DNA from: Paenibacillus sp. FSL H8-0332
Lineage (GTDB): Bacteria > Bacillota > Bacilli > Paenibacillales > Paenibacillaceae
Assembly: GCF_037963835.1 (NCBI RefSeq)
Contig: NZ_CP150145.1
Span: 4,030,001-4,094,000 of the forward strand
Length of the DNA stretch: 64,000 bases
Direction: 5' to 3'
The translations under genes were made by a program, and so were the position numbers. The number at the start of each line of letters is the position of its first letter. Position 1 is the first letter of the stretch. Under the pieces are notes generated by a model. That model worked only from the letters and a program-made list of their open reading frames with translations, was not told where the DNA came from and ran no database searches. Positions 1 to 8,671 of the stretch are shown here, piece after piece.

Positions 1-137
1 TACTGCGAATACGTTAATCCGATCTTATCCAGATGAGGCTGGTATAGCTTCGTAAATTCACGCGAACAGGCATAAATCGTAAAGCAGAGCTGGTTCTCCA
101 GCATAAGCTCAGGGGTTGTAGTGGATTCTTTTTGCAT
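1..137 (-). CDS. ohrR: OhrR, MarR-family organic peroxide sensor (partial)
   Basis: This is the N-terminal 45 residues of a MarR-family repressor, cut by the window start. The translation contains LENQLCF-IYA-SRE-TKLY, followed by LDKIGLTYSQ, which is the family signature around the peroxide-sensing cysteine (the C of NQLCF). In OhrR that cysteine is oxidised by organic hydroperoxides and releases DNA. The ATG at 135-137 has a good AGGTGA ribosome site seven bases upstream. It is divergent from ohr, its expected target. The call is firm from the N-terminus and the neighbour; the HTH is outside the window. Confidence 0.88.
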   Translation of the reverse strand, partial: MQKESTTTPELMLENQLCFTIYACSREFTKLYQPHLDKIGLTYSQ

Positions 138-212
138 TTCTTCTTCACCTGCCTTTGTGACATTAGTTTATCACAATTCATCTATAATATCATGTTAATA
201 GCGGAAAATAGA

Positions 213-240
213 TTGACTTTTATTTTAATTGTGTTAAATT
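213..240 (+). promoter_or_regulatory. Probable ohr promoter with overlapping AT-rich operator
   Basis: TTGACT at 213-218 is followed 16 bases later by TAAATT at 235-240, a plausible sigma-A promoter for ohr. The -10 lies in a run of AATTGTG, TTAAATTAA and TTGTGTACAAT words that form a weak dyad and resemble the AT-rich OhrR boxes of Bacillus. That OhrR binds here is inferred from the divergent arrangement. Confidence 0.5.
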
Positions 241-285
241 AAGTTGTGTACAATACATTATGAAAACGAACGGGAGCGATTTATT

Positions 286-714
286 ATGATGACAATTCAA
301 CAGAAAATGTACGAAACAACAGTAAAAGCGGTAGGCGGCAGACAAGGTTCCATCGAATCCGACAGTCCTAAGCTGAATCTTGCCATCAGCACACCACGCG
401 AAATGGGCGGCGCCGGCGGTGAAGGCACGAATCCAGAGCAGCTCTTCGCAGCCGGATATTCCGCTTGCTTCGACAGCGCTCTGAATATGGTTGCACGTAT
501 GGGCAAGGTCAAGATCGAAGGCTCTGAAGTAACCGCTACTGTCAGCTTCGGCAAAGTGGAAGACGGCGGCTTCGGCATAGCCGTGAAGATGGATATTCTG
601 GTCAAGGGTGTTGACCGTGAAACCGCTGAACGGCTGGTACAAGAAGCTCATGGCGCATGTCCTTACTCCCGCGCGACCCGCGGCAATATCGAAGTTGAAC
701 TGAACGTGCTGTAA
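286..714 (+). CDS. ohr: Ohr, organic hydroperoxide reductase
   Basis: This 142-residue OsmC/Ohr-family thiol peroxidase reduces organic hydroperoxides in the cytoplasm, using lipoylated or dithiol reductants. The two redox cysteines are Cys61 (in YSACFDSAL) and Cys125 (in GACPYSRAT), and the conserved active-site Arg19 and Glu51 are present. The length is typical. The start was placed at ATG 286, preceded by CGGGAG; an upstream TTG at 244 has no ribosome site. It is transcribed divergently from ohrR, so peroxide induction through OhrR is expected. Confidence 0.95.
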   Translation: MMTIQQKMYETTVKAVGGRQGSIESDSPKLNLAISTPREMGGAGGEGTNPEQLFAAGYSACFDSALNMVARMGKVKIEGSEVTATVSFGKVEDGGFGIAVKMDILVKGVDRETAERLVQEAHGACPYSRATRGNIEVELNVL

Positions 715-837
715 GAACGCCAGCCCTCCATTCCTACAGACCGGGTATACATGCTCTATCCCCAGCCTGCCCTTTATATAGCATTATTGGCTTCATAATA
801 AATGCAGAATATACAGAAAACCATGCAGAAACGGATC

Positions 838-870
838 AAACGGCCTATAAGTATCCGGTACCGTTTCAGC
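838..870. repeat. Degenerate copy of a dispersed palindromic repeat
   Basis: In the ohr-comM gap AAACGG (838-843) pairs with CCGTTT (861-866). The 14-mer GGTACCGTTTCAGC at 857-870 recurs exactly at 20748-20761, in another palindrome, and a long perfect relative lies at 25233-25282. This looks like one member of an intergenic REP-like family. Downstream, CCCCGGACGGGG at about 895-906 may be a comM terminator. No gene is seen between 715 and 915. Confidence 0.5.
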
Positions 871-915
871 ATGTCCTTCCCCTGCCCGGCGGCCCCGGAC
901 GGGGGTATTGGTGTG

Positions 916-2610
916 TCAAGCTTCCTCCTCCGCCATTACCTGCCTGTCCAGATTACGGTATTGGACTGCTTCCGCAAGATGTGCAGCGCCGATCTCTTCC
1001 ATACCTTCCAGATCGGCAATGGTGCGGGCCAGCTTAATAATCCGGTCATGTGCCCGCATGCTGAGCCCGAGACTCTCCAGAATACTGTTCAAAAGTATGT
1101 CCTCTTCCGGCCGCAGCGCAGCATAACGGCGCAGTGCAGCGCCGGACAGCTCACTGTTCCAGGAGATTGGCAGACGGCTATACCGATCCGCCTGAACAGC
1201 CTGAGCCCGCAGAACCTCAGCGCGCATCTGTGCCGTCGAGACCGGAGGCACATTCCTGTCCCCTTCCCTCGGACGCGGAACATCAACCTGCATATCCATC
1301 CGGTCCAGCAGCGGACCCGAGATTTTGCCCCGGTACTGGGCGATTTTAGCCGGACTACAGCTGCACCGCTGGTGCGTATTGCCATTTCCGAGAAATCCGC
1401 ACATGCAGGGATTCATGGAGCAAGCGAGCAGGAACTGGGCAGGGAAGGTGAAGGATGCCCGGGCCCGGCTGATCGTCACAAGCCCATCCTCCAGCGGCTG
1501 GCGGAGCACTTCAAGCACGGTGCGGGAGAACTCAGGCAGCTCGTCCAGGAAGAGAATGCCACGGTGCGCAAGGCTAACTTCTCCAGGCTTCGGAATTCCT
1601 CCCCCGCCGATCAATCCGGCTGCCGAGATGGTATGATGCGGTGAACGAAACGGGCGGTCGCGCAGCAAGCCGCTTCCGCTGTCCCTAAGCTTTCCGGCAG
1701 CACTGAATATCTTCATCACCTCTAGCGATTCATGATCGGTAAGATCAGGAAGAATTCCGGGTAACCGCTTAATCAGCATGGTCTTCCCCGTGCCTGGAGG
1801 GCCGATCAGAATAATATTATGCATCCCCGCAGCCGCAATCGTAAGCGCCCGCTTCACATGATTCTGGCCGATAACATCGCTGTAATCTTCATTCATCAGC
1901 TGCTTCACCCCAAGCGGGGCAGGAATATTCTCCGCTGGCTCAGAATGATATCGCAAGTGCTCCAGCGACAGCGCCAGAACAGGCGGACGCTTCCTGGAGG
2001 AAGCTTCGGTGCTCTCAGATACCGATACCGGAAACGGCAGATCAGCCTGCGGCAACTCAGGCCCGACTGCTTCAGATCGTCCAACCAGATTCGGCGGCGG
2101 GAGCTGACCCGGCTGAGGCAGCTCCCGCAAATGCCCGGCTGTGTACACCTTCATCCCCGAGATCAACGCAGCTTCAGCCGCATTGCCGGGCGGAACCAGA
2201 ACAGTATGAATCCCTGCCTGCCGCGCAGCCTGGGCCATGGACAGTACCCCGTTCACCGGCCGCAGACTTCCATCCAGCGCAAGCTCACCAATCAGCAGCA
2301 TCCGCCCGGCTCCCGGCATGACAAGCTGGCCGCTAGTCGTCAGAATTCCCAGAGCGATCGCCAGATCAAATGCCGAGCCTTCCTTGCGCAGATCCGCCGG
2401 GGCCAGATTTATCGTCACCCGCTGCTGGGGATAGCTGTATCCGCAATTCTTGACGGCAGCCCGCACTCGTTCCACCGCTTCCCTGACCGCCGAATCCGGC
2501 AGGCCGATAATATGGGTCTGCGGCAACCCGTTAGCCAGATCCACCTCTACTCCAATCATTACACCCTCAATGCCATACAGGCATGCGCTATGCATTTTTC
2601 CGTACACCAA
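916..2610 (-). CDS. comM: ComM/YifB family Mg-chelatase-like AAA+ ATPase
   Basis: The protein has the ComM layout: an N-terminal Lon-like fold (about residues 20-160, with GLPDSAVREAVERV and SAFDLAIALGIL), an AAA+ module with Walker A GPPGTGKT at 270-277 and Walker B ILFLDELPEF, and a C-terminal Mg-chelatase-like domain. ComM proteins are hexameric helicases promoting branch migration during integration of transforming DNA; in Firmicutes the role is less tested. At 564 residues it is longer than usual because of a Pro/Ser-rich linker at about 165-235. The start is TTG 2610 or GTG 2607, behind AGAGGTG; ATG 2595 is a weaker choice. Confidence 0.93.
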   Translation of the reverse strand: MVYGKMHSACLYGIEGVMIGVEVDLANGLPQTHIIGLPDSAVREAVERVRAAVKNCGYSYPQQRVTINLAPADLRKEGSAFDLAIALGILTTSGQLVMPGAGRMLLIGELALDGSLRPVNGVLSMAQAARQAGIHTVLVPPGNAAEAALISGMKVYTAGHLRELPQPGQLPPPNLVGRSEAVGPELPQADLPFPVSVSESTEASSRKRPPVLALSLEHLRYHSEPAENIPAPLGVKQLMNEDYSDVIGQNHVKRALTIAAAGMHNIILIGPPGTGKTMLIKRLPGILPDLTDHESLEVMKIFSAAGKLRDSGSGLLRDRPFRSPHHTISAAGLIGGGGIPKPGEVSLAHRGILFLDELPEFSRTVLEVLRQPLEDGLVTISRARASFTFPAQFLLACSMNPCMCGFLGNGNTHQRCSCSPAKIAQYRGKISGPLLDRMDMQVDVPRPREGDRNVPPVSTAQMRAEVLRAQAVQADRYSRLPISWNSELSGAALRRYAALRPEEDILLNSILESLGLSMRAHDRIIKLARTIADLEGMEEIGAAHLAEAVQYRNLDRQVMAEEEA

Positions 2611-2818
2611 AAAGCACCTCTTCTCCAGAAATACACCCGCAGCGGGCGTTCGTTTCCAGGAAAAAAGGTGCTTCCTCTTTTTCCGTAAGTTTAATTACAC
2701 TTAGTATACCTACAACCCCACACAACATGCAAGGATTATTGCGCACATATTACTGCACAAAACGAAGCTATCATCCGTCTTGCATAATTGTGCATCCATG
2801 ACCAAAGAATCATTTTAT

Positions 2819-3328
2819 TCAACCTTCTTCACTGGCTACTACGGTATCCCTTATCTGTTCAAAGGACAGCGGGGTGTAATTCCAGTGCTCCACACAAATA
2901 TTAAAATGATGATTGCCTTCATACTTCTGTCCATGAATATGTCCGTGCACATTCACGTAAGGCATATGTTTGTTCATATACATCGGCTCATGCGAGAGCA
3001 GAAAAAACTCCTTGTATATCATCGGATACTCACTTACCTCATCAAACCCGGCTTCCAGCCACCAGTTCCGCCCGCGTCCACGGTCATGATTGCCAAGAAT
3101 CAGGATTTTGTACCCGTTCAGGGCAGCCACAATGCTCCGGGTATCCTCTTGATTCCTGAAGGAAAAGTCCCCAAGATGAAACACTGTATCCTCCTTGCCT
3201 ACGACAGCATTCCAGTTCGAAATCATCACCTTGTCCATCTCATCCGCACCGCCAAAAGGCCGCGATTCAAAATCAATGATCAGCTTGTGGCCAAAATGAT
3301 GATCTGAGGTAAAATATACTTTGGACAA
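2819..3328 (-). CDS. Small calcineurin-like metallophosphoesterase
   Basis: This 169-residue protein carries the metallophosphoesterase motifs in order: DHHFGH near the N-terminus, HLGDFSF, LGNHDR, SHEP and HGHIHG. Together these build the two-metal centre. It has no signal peptide or membrane segment, so it is probably cytoplasmic. The substrate is not deducible; similar compact proteins are annotated only as phosphoesterases. The start is TTG 3328, preceded by GGGGAG. It stands alone between comM and a zinc-ribbon gene on the same strand. Confidence 0.88.
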   Translation of the reverse strand: MSKVYFTSDHHFGHKLIIDFESRPFGGADEMDKVMISNWNAVVGKEDTVFHLGDFSFRNQEDTRSIVAALNGYKILILGNHDRGRGRNWWLEAGFDEVSEYPMIYKEFFLLSHEPMYMNKHMPYVNVHGHIHGQKYEGNHHFNICVEHWNYTPLSFEQIRDTVVASEEG

Positions 3329-3363
3329 TATCGCTCCCCGCTTCCGCTAAAGTGCTTCATTCC

Positions 3364-3777
3364 TCATTCATTCCATTTCCGCTTGGCTCCACGCCGGTTC
3401 ACATCCATTTGTATTAATTCTGCCACCGGCGGGGCCTCCTCATGCTCGATCAGCCATTTGCGCATTTCCTTAATGGCCTCAACTTGTCCATCGCCCTTGT
3501 CCCGCCAGGTTAGCAGCTCGATCACATTGATGACCAGTGACAAGAGACTGCTATTGCTGTCTTGGGTTTTCTCAGCACGCATCTTGTGGAATAACGCCTC
3601 ATTCTCCCAGTCAATCAATATCTCTTCCGCTATTGCAGGCCGCATAACGGTAAATGTCTTATTACAATTACTGCAGCATACAACGGATAAGGGCTCTGCG
3701 CCAAGTTCCGCTATTATATTATGCGCACAATTTTGGCAAGTAAAGCTTACCTGTATATTCATTGGTTGATTCCTCAT
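3364..3777 (-). CDS. Zinc-ribbon protein of unknown function
   Basis: The 137-residue protein begins with a small zinc ribbon: CQNC, then CSNC about 20 residues later. A charged, mostly helical region follows, ending in a basic tail (NRRGAKRKWNE). No enzyme motif is visible. The start was set at ATG 3777, because AGGAGGG lies eight bases upstream; an earlier ATG at 3795 overlaps that ribosome site. It probably binds zinc, and the role is unknown. Confidence 0.6.
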   Translation of the reverse strand: MRNQPMNIQVSFTCQNCAHNIIAELGAEPLSVVCCSNCNKTFTVMRPAIAEEILIDWENEALFHKMRAEKTQDSNSSLLSLVINVIELLTWRDKGDGQVEAIKEMRKWLIEHEEAPPVAELIQMDVNRRGAKRKWNE

Positions 3778-3912
3778 TCCGGCAGCCCTCCTCATGGTGG
3801 CATTAAAAGTTACACTAATGTTTACCCACTTCTTTTGAGAAATGACCCATGAAGTCCGGCTAATGTCAAGGATAATTGTTGATTCCTACCCGATTTCTAC
3901 AAGCAGAGACAG

Positions 3913-4299
3913 CTAAAAAGCTTCCCGGATATGACGCAGCGAGGCGATGCTTAAATCCGGTTGAAGCTGTACAGCAATCACATCGAAGGAGACTTCCGCC
4001 GGCTGAAGCCCCTGCATATGCAGGTAGACCCGGGCGGTCTCTCTCACCTGACGGATTTTGCGTGCATCGACCGACTCTTCGGCAGTGCCCTGCATGGCTG
4101 ATCCGCTCCGGCTGCGCACCTCAATGAAGACCAAGGTGCCTTCATACTCTGCGATAATATCCAGCTCTCCGCTGCGGCAGCGCCAGTTATGGTCCCGGAT
4201 GAGATACCCCCGCGAAGTCAGATACATTCTGGCCGCCTGCTCGGCAGCAGCCCCTTTCTCCTGACGGGTGTAGGTTCTGCTGTCCCCGTTATGGCTCAC
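3913..4299 (-). CDS. yraN: YraN/UPF0102 family endonuclease-like protein
   Basis: This 128-residue UPF0102 protein has the family's PD-(D/E)xK-like core: an N-terminal KGAAAEQAARMYL helix, RCRSGELDIIAEYEGTLVF and IEVRSRSG. The D of ELDII and the E of FIEVR are the expected acidic residues, although the usual lysine is replaced by R-S-R. The family is widespread and suspected of nucleic-acid cleavage, but the substrate is unproven. The GTG start overlaps the ylqH stop by four bases, so the two are translationally coupled. Confidence 0.85.
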   Translation of the reverse strand: MSHNGDSRTYTRQEKGAAAEQAARMYLTSRGYLIRDHNWRCRSGELDIIAEYEGTLVFIEVRSRSGSAMQGTAEESVDARKIRQVRETARVYLHMQGLQPAEVSFDVIAVQLQPDLSIASLRHIREAF

Positions 4300-4598
4300 T
4301 TCTGTCTCCGTTCCCCGGCTGTCCGGTCACTCTGGTACACATAGCTAAGAATTTCAGCCACCAGCTGATAGAGCTGAGGCGGAATCTGCTGGTCGAGATC
4401 CAGCTTCGACAGCACCTCTACCAGCGCCGCATCCTCCTGCACAGCCACTCCGTTTTCCTTGGCTTTTTGCAGGATGATGTCCGCTACCGAGCCTTGCCCC
4501 TTAGCAACAACCACCGGCGCTTCGCTCTGTCCCGGAATATATTTGAGCGCCACCGCCTTCTTGAGGTTCTGTGAAACCTTCTGCTCAGACTCACTCAT
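4296..4598 (-). CDS. ylqH: YlqH, FlhB C-terminal-domain-like protein
   Basis: The 100-residue protein resembles the cytoplasmic C-terminal domain of FlhB/YscU export-gate proteins without the membrane part. KKAVALKYIPGQSEAPVVVAKG aligns with the region after the FlhB autocleavage site, and LVEVLSKLDLDQQIP with the following helix. The autocleavage NPTH motif is absent. In Bacillus it pairs with ylqG, as here, and its link to flagellar export is unproven. The ATG overlaps the ylqG stop as ATGA, so the two are coupled. Confidence 0.82.
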   Translation of the reverse strand: MSESEQKVSQNLKKAVALKYIPGQSEAPVVVAKGQGSVADIILQKAKENGVAVQEDAALVEVLSKLDLDQQIPPQLYQLVAEILSYVYQSDRTAGERRQK

Positions 4599-6808
4599 AT
4601 GCGGTAATCTACTCCTTTGTACTCATGCGGGGCATAATCGGACGGTTTCACCGCTGCAGCGGCTACGCTCCGTTCCGGCAACGCCTCCGTGCGCAGGCTG
4701 GACAATTGATAGCCTATGCCTTCGACCGCTGCCTTCATCTCCTCGCGGCGCCCCTCCAGCAGCTCCAGCACCCAAGGTTCATCGTTATGCAGCTTGAGGC
4801 TGACGATGCGGTCCACCACCTGCACATCCACCATCGTCTGGCCGAGCTGCTTCATGTCCAGATCGAACCACAAGCGGCAATTCGCCGCGTCGAGCTCCCC
4901 TTTGCGGCCGCGCCGCGACTGGATCTGGACGGAGGCGGTCTCCCGGCCATCCGGACCGTGCAGCGGCAGGAACATCGTCACCTGCGCGAACGGCGCGGTG
5001 CGGTCTGTATTCAGCAGCAGCTGCTGGCCTGTCAGCTGCTGCACCAGCTGGCCCGCGGCTTCCTTGACCGCGGGCGGAGCCTCGCTGCTGCCCAGCACCT
5101 GCAGCAGCACGCCCTTGAGCGTACCGGCGGCATCTTCTGTGCCGCCGGACGCTGCCTGCGCGGTGTGCGCCCCGCCGCCGCGCAGGATCTGCTGCTCGTG
5201 CTCCGCACCGAGCAGCTTCAAGATCCGCCCCACCCAGGGGTCTGTCCCCTGGGTGGCGGCGGGTTCCCCCTGCGGCTGCGCCGCCGCAGGGGCTGCACTG
5301 CCGCCCGCCGCGCCGGAGGCGGGCGGCGCTTCGGCGAGCTGCGGCAGACTGCCGCGCAGCTCGGAGAGCACGCCCTGCAGCTTCGCGAGCAGGGCAGGCC
5401 CCGCAGCGCTCTGCGCCTGCGCGGCTACGCCCGCGCCCTCACGCACTCCAGCTGCGGTCCCCGCACCTTCACGCATTCCAGCTGCGCTACCCCGCGCTCC
5501 CGCCGCGTTACCCGCACCTTCTCGCGCTCCCGCCGCGCTTCCCGCACCGTCACGTAATCCCGCTGCGCTTCCCGCGCCTTCACGCGTTCCCGTGGCGTTC
5601 CCAGCGCCGTCACGCGCTCCACCCATGTTTGCCGCGCCGTCACGAACTCCTGCCGCATTCTGCGCGCCTTCGCCACGCGTTCCCGCTACGGTACCCGCAC
5701 CTTCTCGCGCTCCAGCTACGTTCCCCGTACCTTCGCCACGCATTCCCGATACGGCACCGGTACCTTCTCGCACTCCAGCCACGTTCCCCGCACCTTCTCG
5801 CGCTCCAGCCACGTTCCCCGCACCTTCTCGCGTTCCAGCTACGTTCCCCGCGCCTTCTCGCGCTCCAGCCACGTTCCCCGCACCTTCTCGCGTTCCAGCG
5901 GCGTTCCCCGCGCCGTCACGCACTCCTGCCACGTTCCCAGCACCTTCTCGCACTCCCGCCGCATTCCCGCTTCCCCCAAGTCCCTCATCTCCCGCTGGTA
6001 CTAATGCAGCTTGTCCATTAGCACCGGTAGCCTGTGAAGTTCCCGCACTGCCGGTTTGCGCTGCCTGAGCGTTCGCCCCGTTAACTCCTCCCGGAAGAGC
6101 TCCGGCTGCTGGAGTATTGCCAGCCAGAGTCACATTCGCTCCGCCTGTCAGCAGCCCTGCCGCAGGTCTGCTATTCCCCACAGCTTGACCTGGTCCGTCG
6201 CCGTCCGCACCTTGCTGCACCCAGACGTCAAGCGCAGTCTCCAGCTTCGCCAGCAGATCATGCAGCTTCGGTCCGAATACAGCCTGCTGTAGCCCCTTCA
6301 CCGTCTCAGCCGTTACAGGCAAGCCGCGTTTCACTGAGATTACAGCCGCCTCCAGCCACTCTGAAGCAGGCACACCGGGAGGTTTGGCATTCATGACTGC
6401 GTCCAGCTTCGCTGCAGTCTCTTTGGTGAAAGCCAGCCCTCCGGCCTGCATCGCCTGAACAATCTCCCGTCCCGCCTTGGAATTGGCAAGTCCAAGCGAC
6501 TCCAGTGCCTCGCCCATACTCTGCGGCGAGACCATAGCCGCCTCCCCCAGAGAGACCGGCTTAAGCACCGGCAAGCCGCCTTCTCCTGGTGCACCCACCT
6601 GCAGGTTCAGCGTCTGACCGGCTGCCAGCGGTGTTTCCAGTTCAGCCCGTACCGGCGTTCCCTGAATCTGCACCACAGCTTCTTTTCCGGAATCGGATAC
6701 GCTTAGCACAACGCCGCGAACAACCTGACCTTCCTTAAGCTCTACAGATTTGGCCTCCCCCGCCTTGCTGTCGCCAAGCAAACCGCGAACCAGTGATCCG
6801 ATGTTCAT
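4595..6808 (-). CDS. ylqG: YlqG-like protein with FliK-like C-terminus and 10-residue repeats
   Basis: This 737-residue protein sits at the ylqG position, between rnhB and ylqH. An N-terminal part (about 1-180) looks like a small beta domain followed by helices. A low-complexity part follows, including roughly 19 copies of a 10-residue unit, GAGNVAGVRE and variants, at about 281-462. The C-terminal part (about 590-690, with FLPLHGPDGRETASVQIQ and RLWFDLDMKQLG) resembles the Flg_hook domain of FliK, the hook-length controller. The pairing with FlhB-like YlqH suggests a FliK/FlhB-like couple, but no flagellar genes are nearby. The ATG start is preceded by GGGAGG. Confidence 0.75.
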   Translation of the reverse strand: MNIGSLVRGLLGDSKAGEAKSVELKEGQVVRGVVLSVSDSGKEAVVQIQGTPVRAELETPLAAGQTLNLQVGAPGEGGLPVLKPVSLGEAAMVSPQSMGEALESLGLANSKAGREIVQAMQAGGLAFTKETAAKLDAVMNAKPPGVPASEWLEAAVISVKRGLPVTAETVKGLQQAVFGPKLHDLLAKLETALDVWVQQGADGDGPGQAVGNSRPAAGLLTGGANVTLAGNTPAAGALPGGVNGANAQAAQTGSAGTSQATGANGQAALVPAGDEGLGGSGNAAGVREGAGNVAGVRDGAGNAAGTREGAGNVAGAREGAGNVAGTREGAGNVAGAREGAGNVAGVREGTGAVSGMRGEGTGNVAGAREGAGTVAGTRGEGAQNAAGVRDGAANMGGARDGAGNATGTREGAGSAAGLRDGAGSAAGAREGAGNAAGARGSAAGMREGAGTAAGVREGAGVAAQAQSAAGPALLAKLQGVLSELRGSLPQLAEAPPASGAAGGSAAPAAAQPQGEPAATQGTDPWVGRILKLLGAEHEQQILRGGGAHTAQAASGGTEDAAGTLKGVLLQVLGSSEAPPAVKEAAGQLVQQLTGQQLLLNTDRTAPFAQVTMFLPLHGPDGRETASVQIQSRRGRKGELDAANCRLWFDLDMKQLGQTMVDVQVVDRIVSLKLHNDEPWVLELLEGRREEMKAAVEGIGYQLSSLRTEALPERSVAAAAVKPSDYAPHEYKGVDYRI
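5422..5968 (-). repeat. 30-bp coding minisatellite inside ylqG
   Basis: About 19 imperfect tandem 30-bp units encode a G-A-G-N-V-A-G-x-R-E decapeptide. Most keep the frame; units near the middle carry an extra residue (GMRGEGT, GTRGEGA). Variation is mostly at the second and eighth to tenth codons. Such arrays can change copy number by slippage or recombination, giving length variants of the protein. Confidence 0.9.
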
Positions 6809-6876
6809 GTTGTCCGCCTCCCTTCTTTCTATTTATATCGGTATTTCGCCTTCATTTGTGATTATCTCCATGACAC

Positions 6877-7509
6877 TTAGAATAAAGATAGCTGTTCCTG
6901 CTCCGCAAGAATATTGCCAATGAAGCTGCGCCGGTGCATCGGAGTTACGCCCAGTGCCTTAATTTGTTCACGGTGCAGCTTGGTAGCATATCCCTTATGT
7001 ACTTTGATCCCGTAATCCGGGTATAATTCCTCCCACAAGCCTTCACAGAGCCGGTCACGTGTCACCTTCGCTACAATGGAGGCGGCAGCAATCGACTGGC
7101 TGTTGGCATCCCCTTTAATGATGGCACGCTGCGGCAAGGGCAGGTCCACCTTCTCCGCATCAATCAGCATATAGTCCGGCTGCTGGCTTAATCCCTCTAC
7201 CGCCAGGCGCATCGCCAGACGCGAAGCCTGCTTAATATTAATTTCATCAATCACCGCCGCCTCCACATGCCCTAAGCTTACCGCCAGCGCCTGGTCCATA
7301 ATGGTCTCATACAGAGCATCTCGCTTTTTGGCCGTCAGCTTCTTGGAGTCATCCACACCCTCAATAATCAGCCCCGCCGGCAAAATTACCGCTGCAGCCA
7401 CCACATCTCCGAACAAACAGCCCCGGCCCACTTCATCCACACCCGCGATGTGACGGAAGGATTGCTGCCAGCCTTCTTTTTCATACCCAAGCATATCTAT
7501 CTCACTCAC
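6877..7509 (-). CDS. rnhB: Ribonuclease HII
   Basis: This RNase HII (210 residues) cleaves the RNA strand of RNA-DNA hybrids and removes misincorporated ribonucleotides. The signature IAGVDEVGRG begins near residue 22 and supplies the first Asp-Glu pair. DDSKKLTAKKR and the later catalytic Asp of YMLIDAEKV follow, with AAASIVAKVTRDR. The start is GTG 7509, with GGTGGAG upstream. It lies downstream of rbgA as in Bacillus, but a terminator separates them. Confidence 0.95.
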   Translation of the reverse strand: MSEIDMLGYEKEGWQQSFRHIAGVDEVGRGCLFGDVVAAAVILPAGLIIEGVDDSKKLTAKKRDALYETIMDQALAVSLGHVEAAVIDEINIKQASRLAMRLAVEGLSQQPDYMLIDAEKVDLPLPQRAIIKGDANSQSIAAASIVAKVTRDRLCEGLWEELYPDYGIKVHKGYATKLHREQIKALGVTPMHRRSFIGNILAEQEQLSLF

Positions 7510-7714
7510 TGTCTCTCCACCTGCCCATTAAAATTAAAGTAAGCTACATCTATGATCTTCCTATGAATATATATGACATAACGTGAATTCCAAAGAGCTT
7601 CGAACTTGCACTCATTTCCAACCAATCCCAGTCTCCGAATCTTAAAATTCTGCACCAAATGCAACAATCCCTTCATTAATACTGCGCAAATCCAAAAAAG
7701 TTGTATGAACACGC

Positions 7715-7748
7715 AAAAAAGAGCCACCCACATTCACGGATGGCTCTT
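7715..7748 (-). terminator. Intrinsic terminator after rbgA
   Basis: On the minus strand AAGAGCCATCC pairs with GGGTGGCTCTT and is followed by a run of T (A-run at 7715-7720 on the plus strand). It lies just beyond the rbgA stop, so rnhB-ylqG-ylqH-yraN must rely on readthrough or a promoter in 7510-7714. Confidence 0.85.
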
Positions 7749-7768
7749 CCATTCCACACTACATTCTA

Positions 7769-8632
7769 CTATTCAGGTGTCTCCAACGTGAAGCGTCCAA
7801 GCTTTCCTGCACGAAGCTCATGCAGTAGCGCGCGTGAAGCCTTCTCCAGATCTACACGGCCGCCGCTCATTAGACAACCGCGCTTACGTCCAACCGCTTC
7901 CATAACGGCCACGATTTCGTCCGGGTTCTCCAGATCCTCCGGCAGCTTGTCGATACCGAAGCGCTCCTGGAACCGGCTTCCGTAATCCTTCACCAGATAT
8001 TTCACCGCATAATAAGCGACATCCTCAATATTCAGGATTTCTTCCTTGATCGCCCCGGTTACTGCCAGCTTATAGCCTACCGCCTGGTCCTCGAACTTCG
8101 GCCAGAGAATCCCCGGCGTATCCAGCAGCTCCAGATTACCTCCGGTCTTGATCCATTGCTGGCCCTTAGTTACCCCCGGCCGGTCACCGGTAATCGCAAT
8201 ACTTTTTCCTGCCATCCGGTTAATGAGAGTCGATTTGCCTACGTTAGGGATTCCCACGATCAATGCCCGCATAGCGCGCGGGTTAATGCCTCTGGAAATT
8301 TGCCGGTCAATCTTATCCTTCAGCAGCAGCTTAACCTGCTCCGGGATTTCCTTAATCCCAGTGCCAGTAGAAGCATCTACGGGATAAGCAATATGACCCT
8401 GCGCCTTGAAGTAAGCCAGCCACTTGCGTGTAGCTTCCGGATCGGCCAGATCCGCTTTGTTCAGAATAATCAGCCTTGGCTTGTCCCGCAAAATATCGTC
8501 AATCATCGGATTGCGGCTGGAAAGCGGCAAACGGGAGTCAAGCAGTTCTATTGCAACATCAATCAGCTTCAGCTTATCCTCGATTTGCCGCCTAGCCTTC
8601 GTCATATGACCAGGAAACCATTGAATGGCCAA
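7769..8632 (-). CDS. rbgA: RbgA (YlqF), 50S ribosome assembly GTPase
   Basis: This circularly permuted GTPase is needed for late 50S subunit maturation. Its motifs appear in permuted order: G4 NKADLAD, then G1 GIPNVGKST, then G3 DTPGILWP. The N-terminal IQWFPGHMTKARRQI is the family hallmark, including the catalytic histidine. The C-terminal helical domain follows from about residue 190. The start was put at TTG 8632, because AGGAGG lies eight bases upstream; a GTG at 8641 overlaps that site. It is followed by a strong terminator. Confidence 0.95.
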   Translation of the reverse strand: MAIQWFPGHMTKARRQIEDKLKLIDVAIELLDSRLPLSSRNPMIDDILRDKPRLIILNKADLADPEATRKWLAYFKAQGHIAYPVDASTGTGIKEIPEQVKLLLKDKIDRQISRGINPRAMRALIVGIPNVGKSTLINRMAGKSIAITGDRPGVTKGQQWIKTGGNLELLDTPGILWPKFEDQAVGYKLAVTGAIKEEILNIEDVAYYAVKYLVKDYGSRFQERFGIDKLPEDLENPDEIVAVMEAVGRKRGCLMSGGRVDLEKASRALLHELRAGKLGRFTLETPE

Positions 8633-8671
8633 TGCCGTCACCTCCTTTGACTTCTGTCAACTTAATGTTAA

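Noticed and set aside
802..1644. 280-codon plus ORF
   Set aside because: It lies antisense to comM and has no protein-family character.
5422..5968. Tandem repeats as a CRISPR array
   Set aside because: The units are contiguous 30-mers without spacers and keep a reading frame.
4571..6068. Long plus-strand frames of 328 and 450 codons opposite ylqG
   Set aside because: They are shadows of the GC-rich tandem repeats; the minus frame has coupled start and stop with ylqH and family-like ends.
7506..7733. 75-codon minus ORF upstream of rnhB
   Set aside because: It begins inside the rbgA terminator and has no ribosome site.
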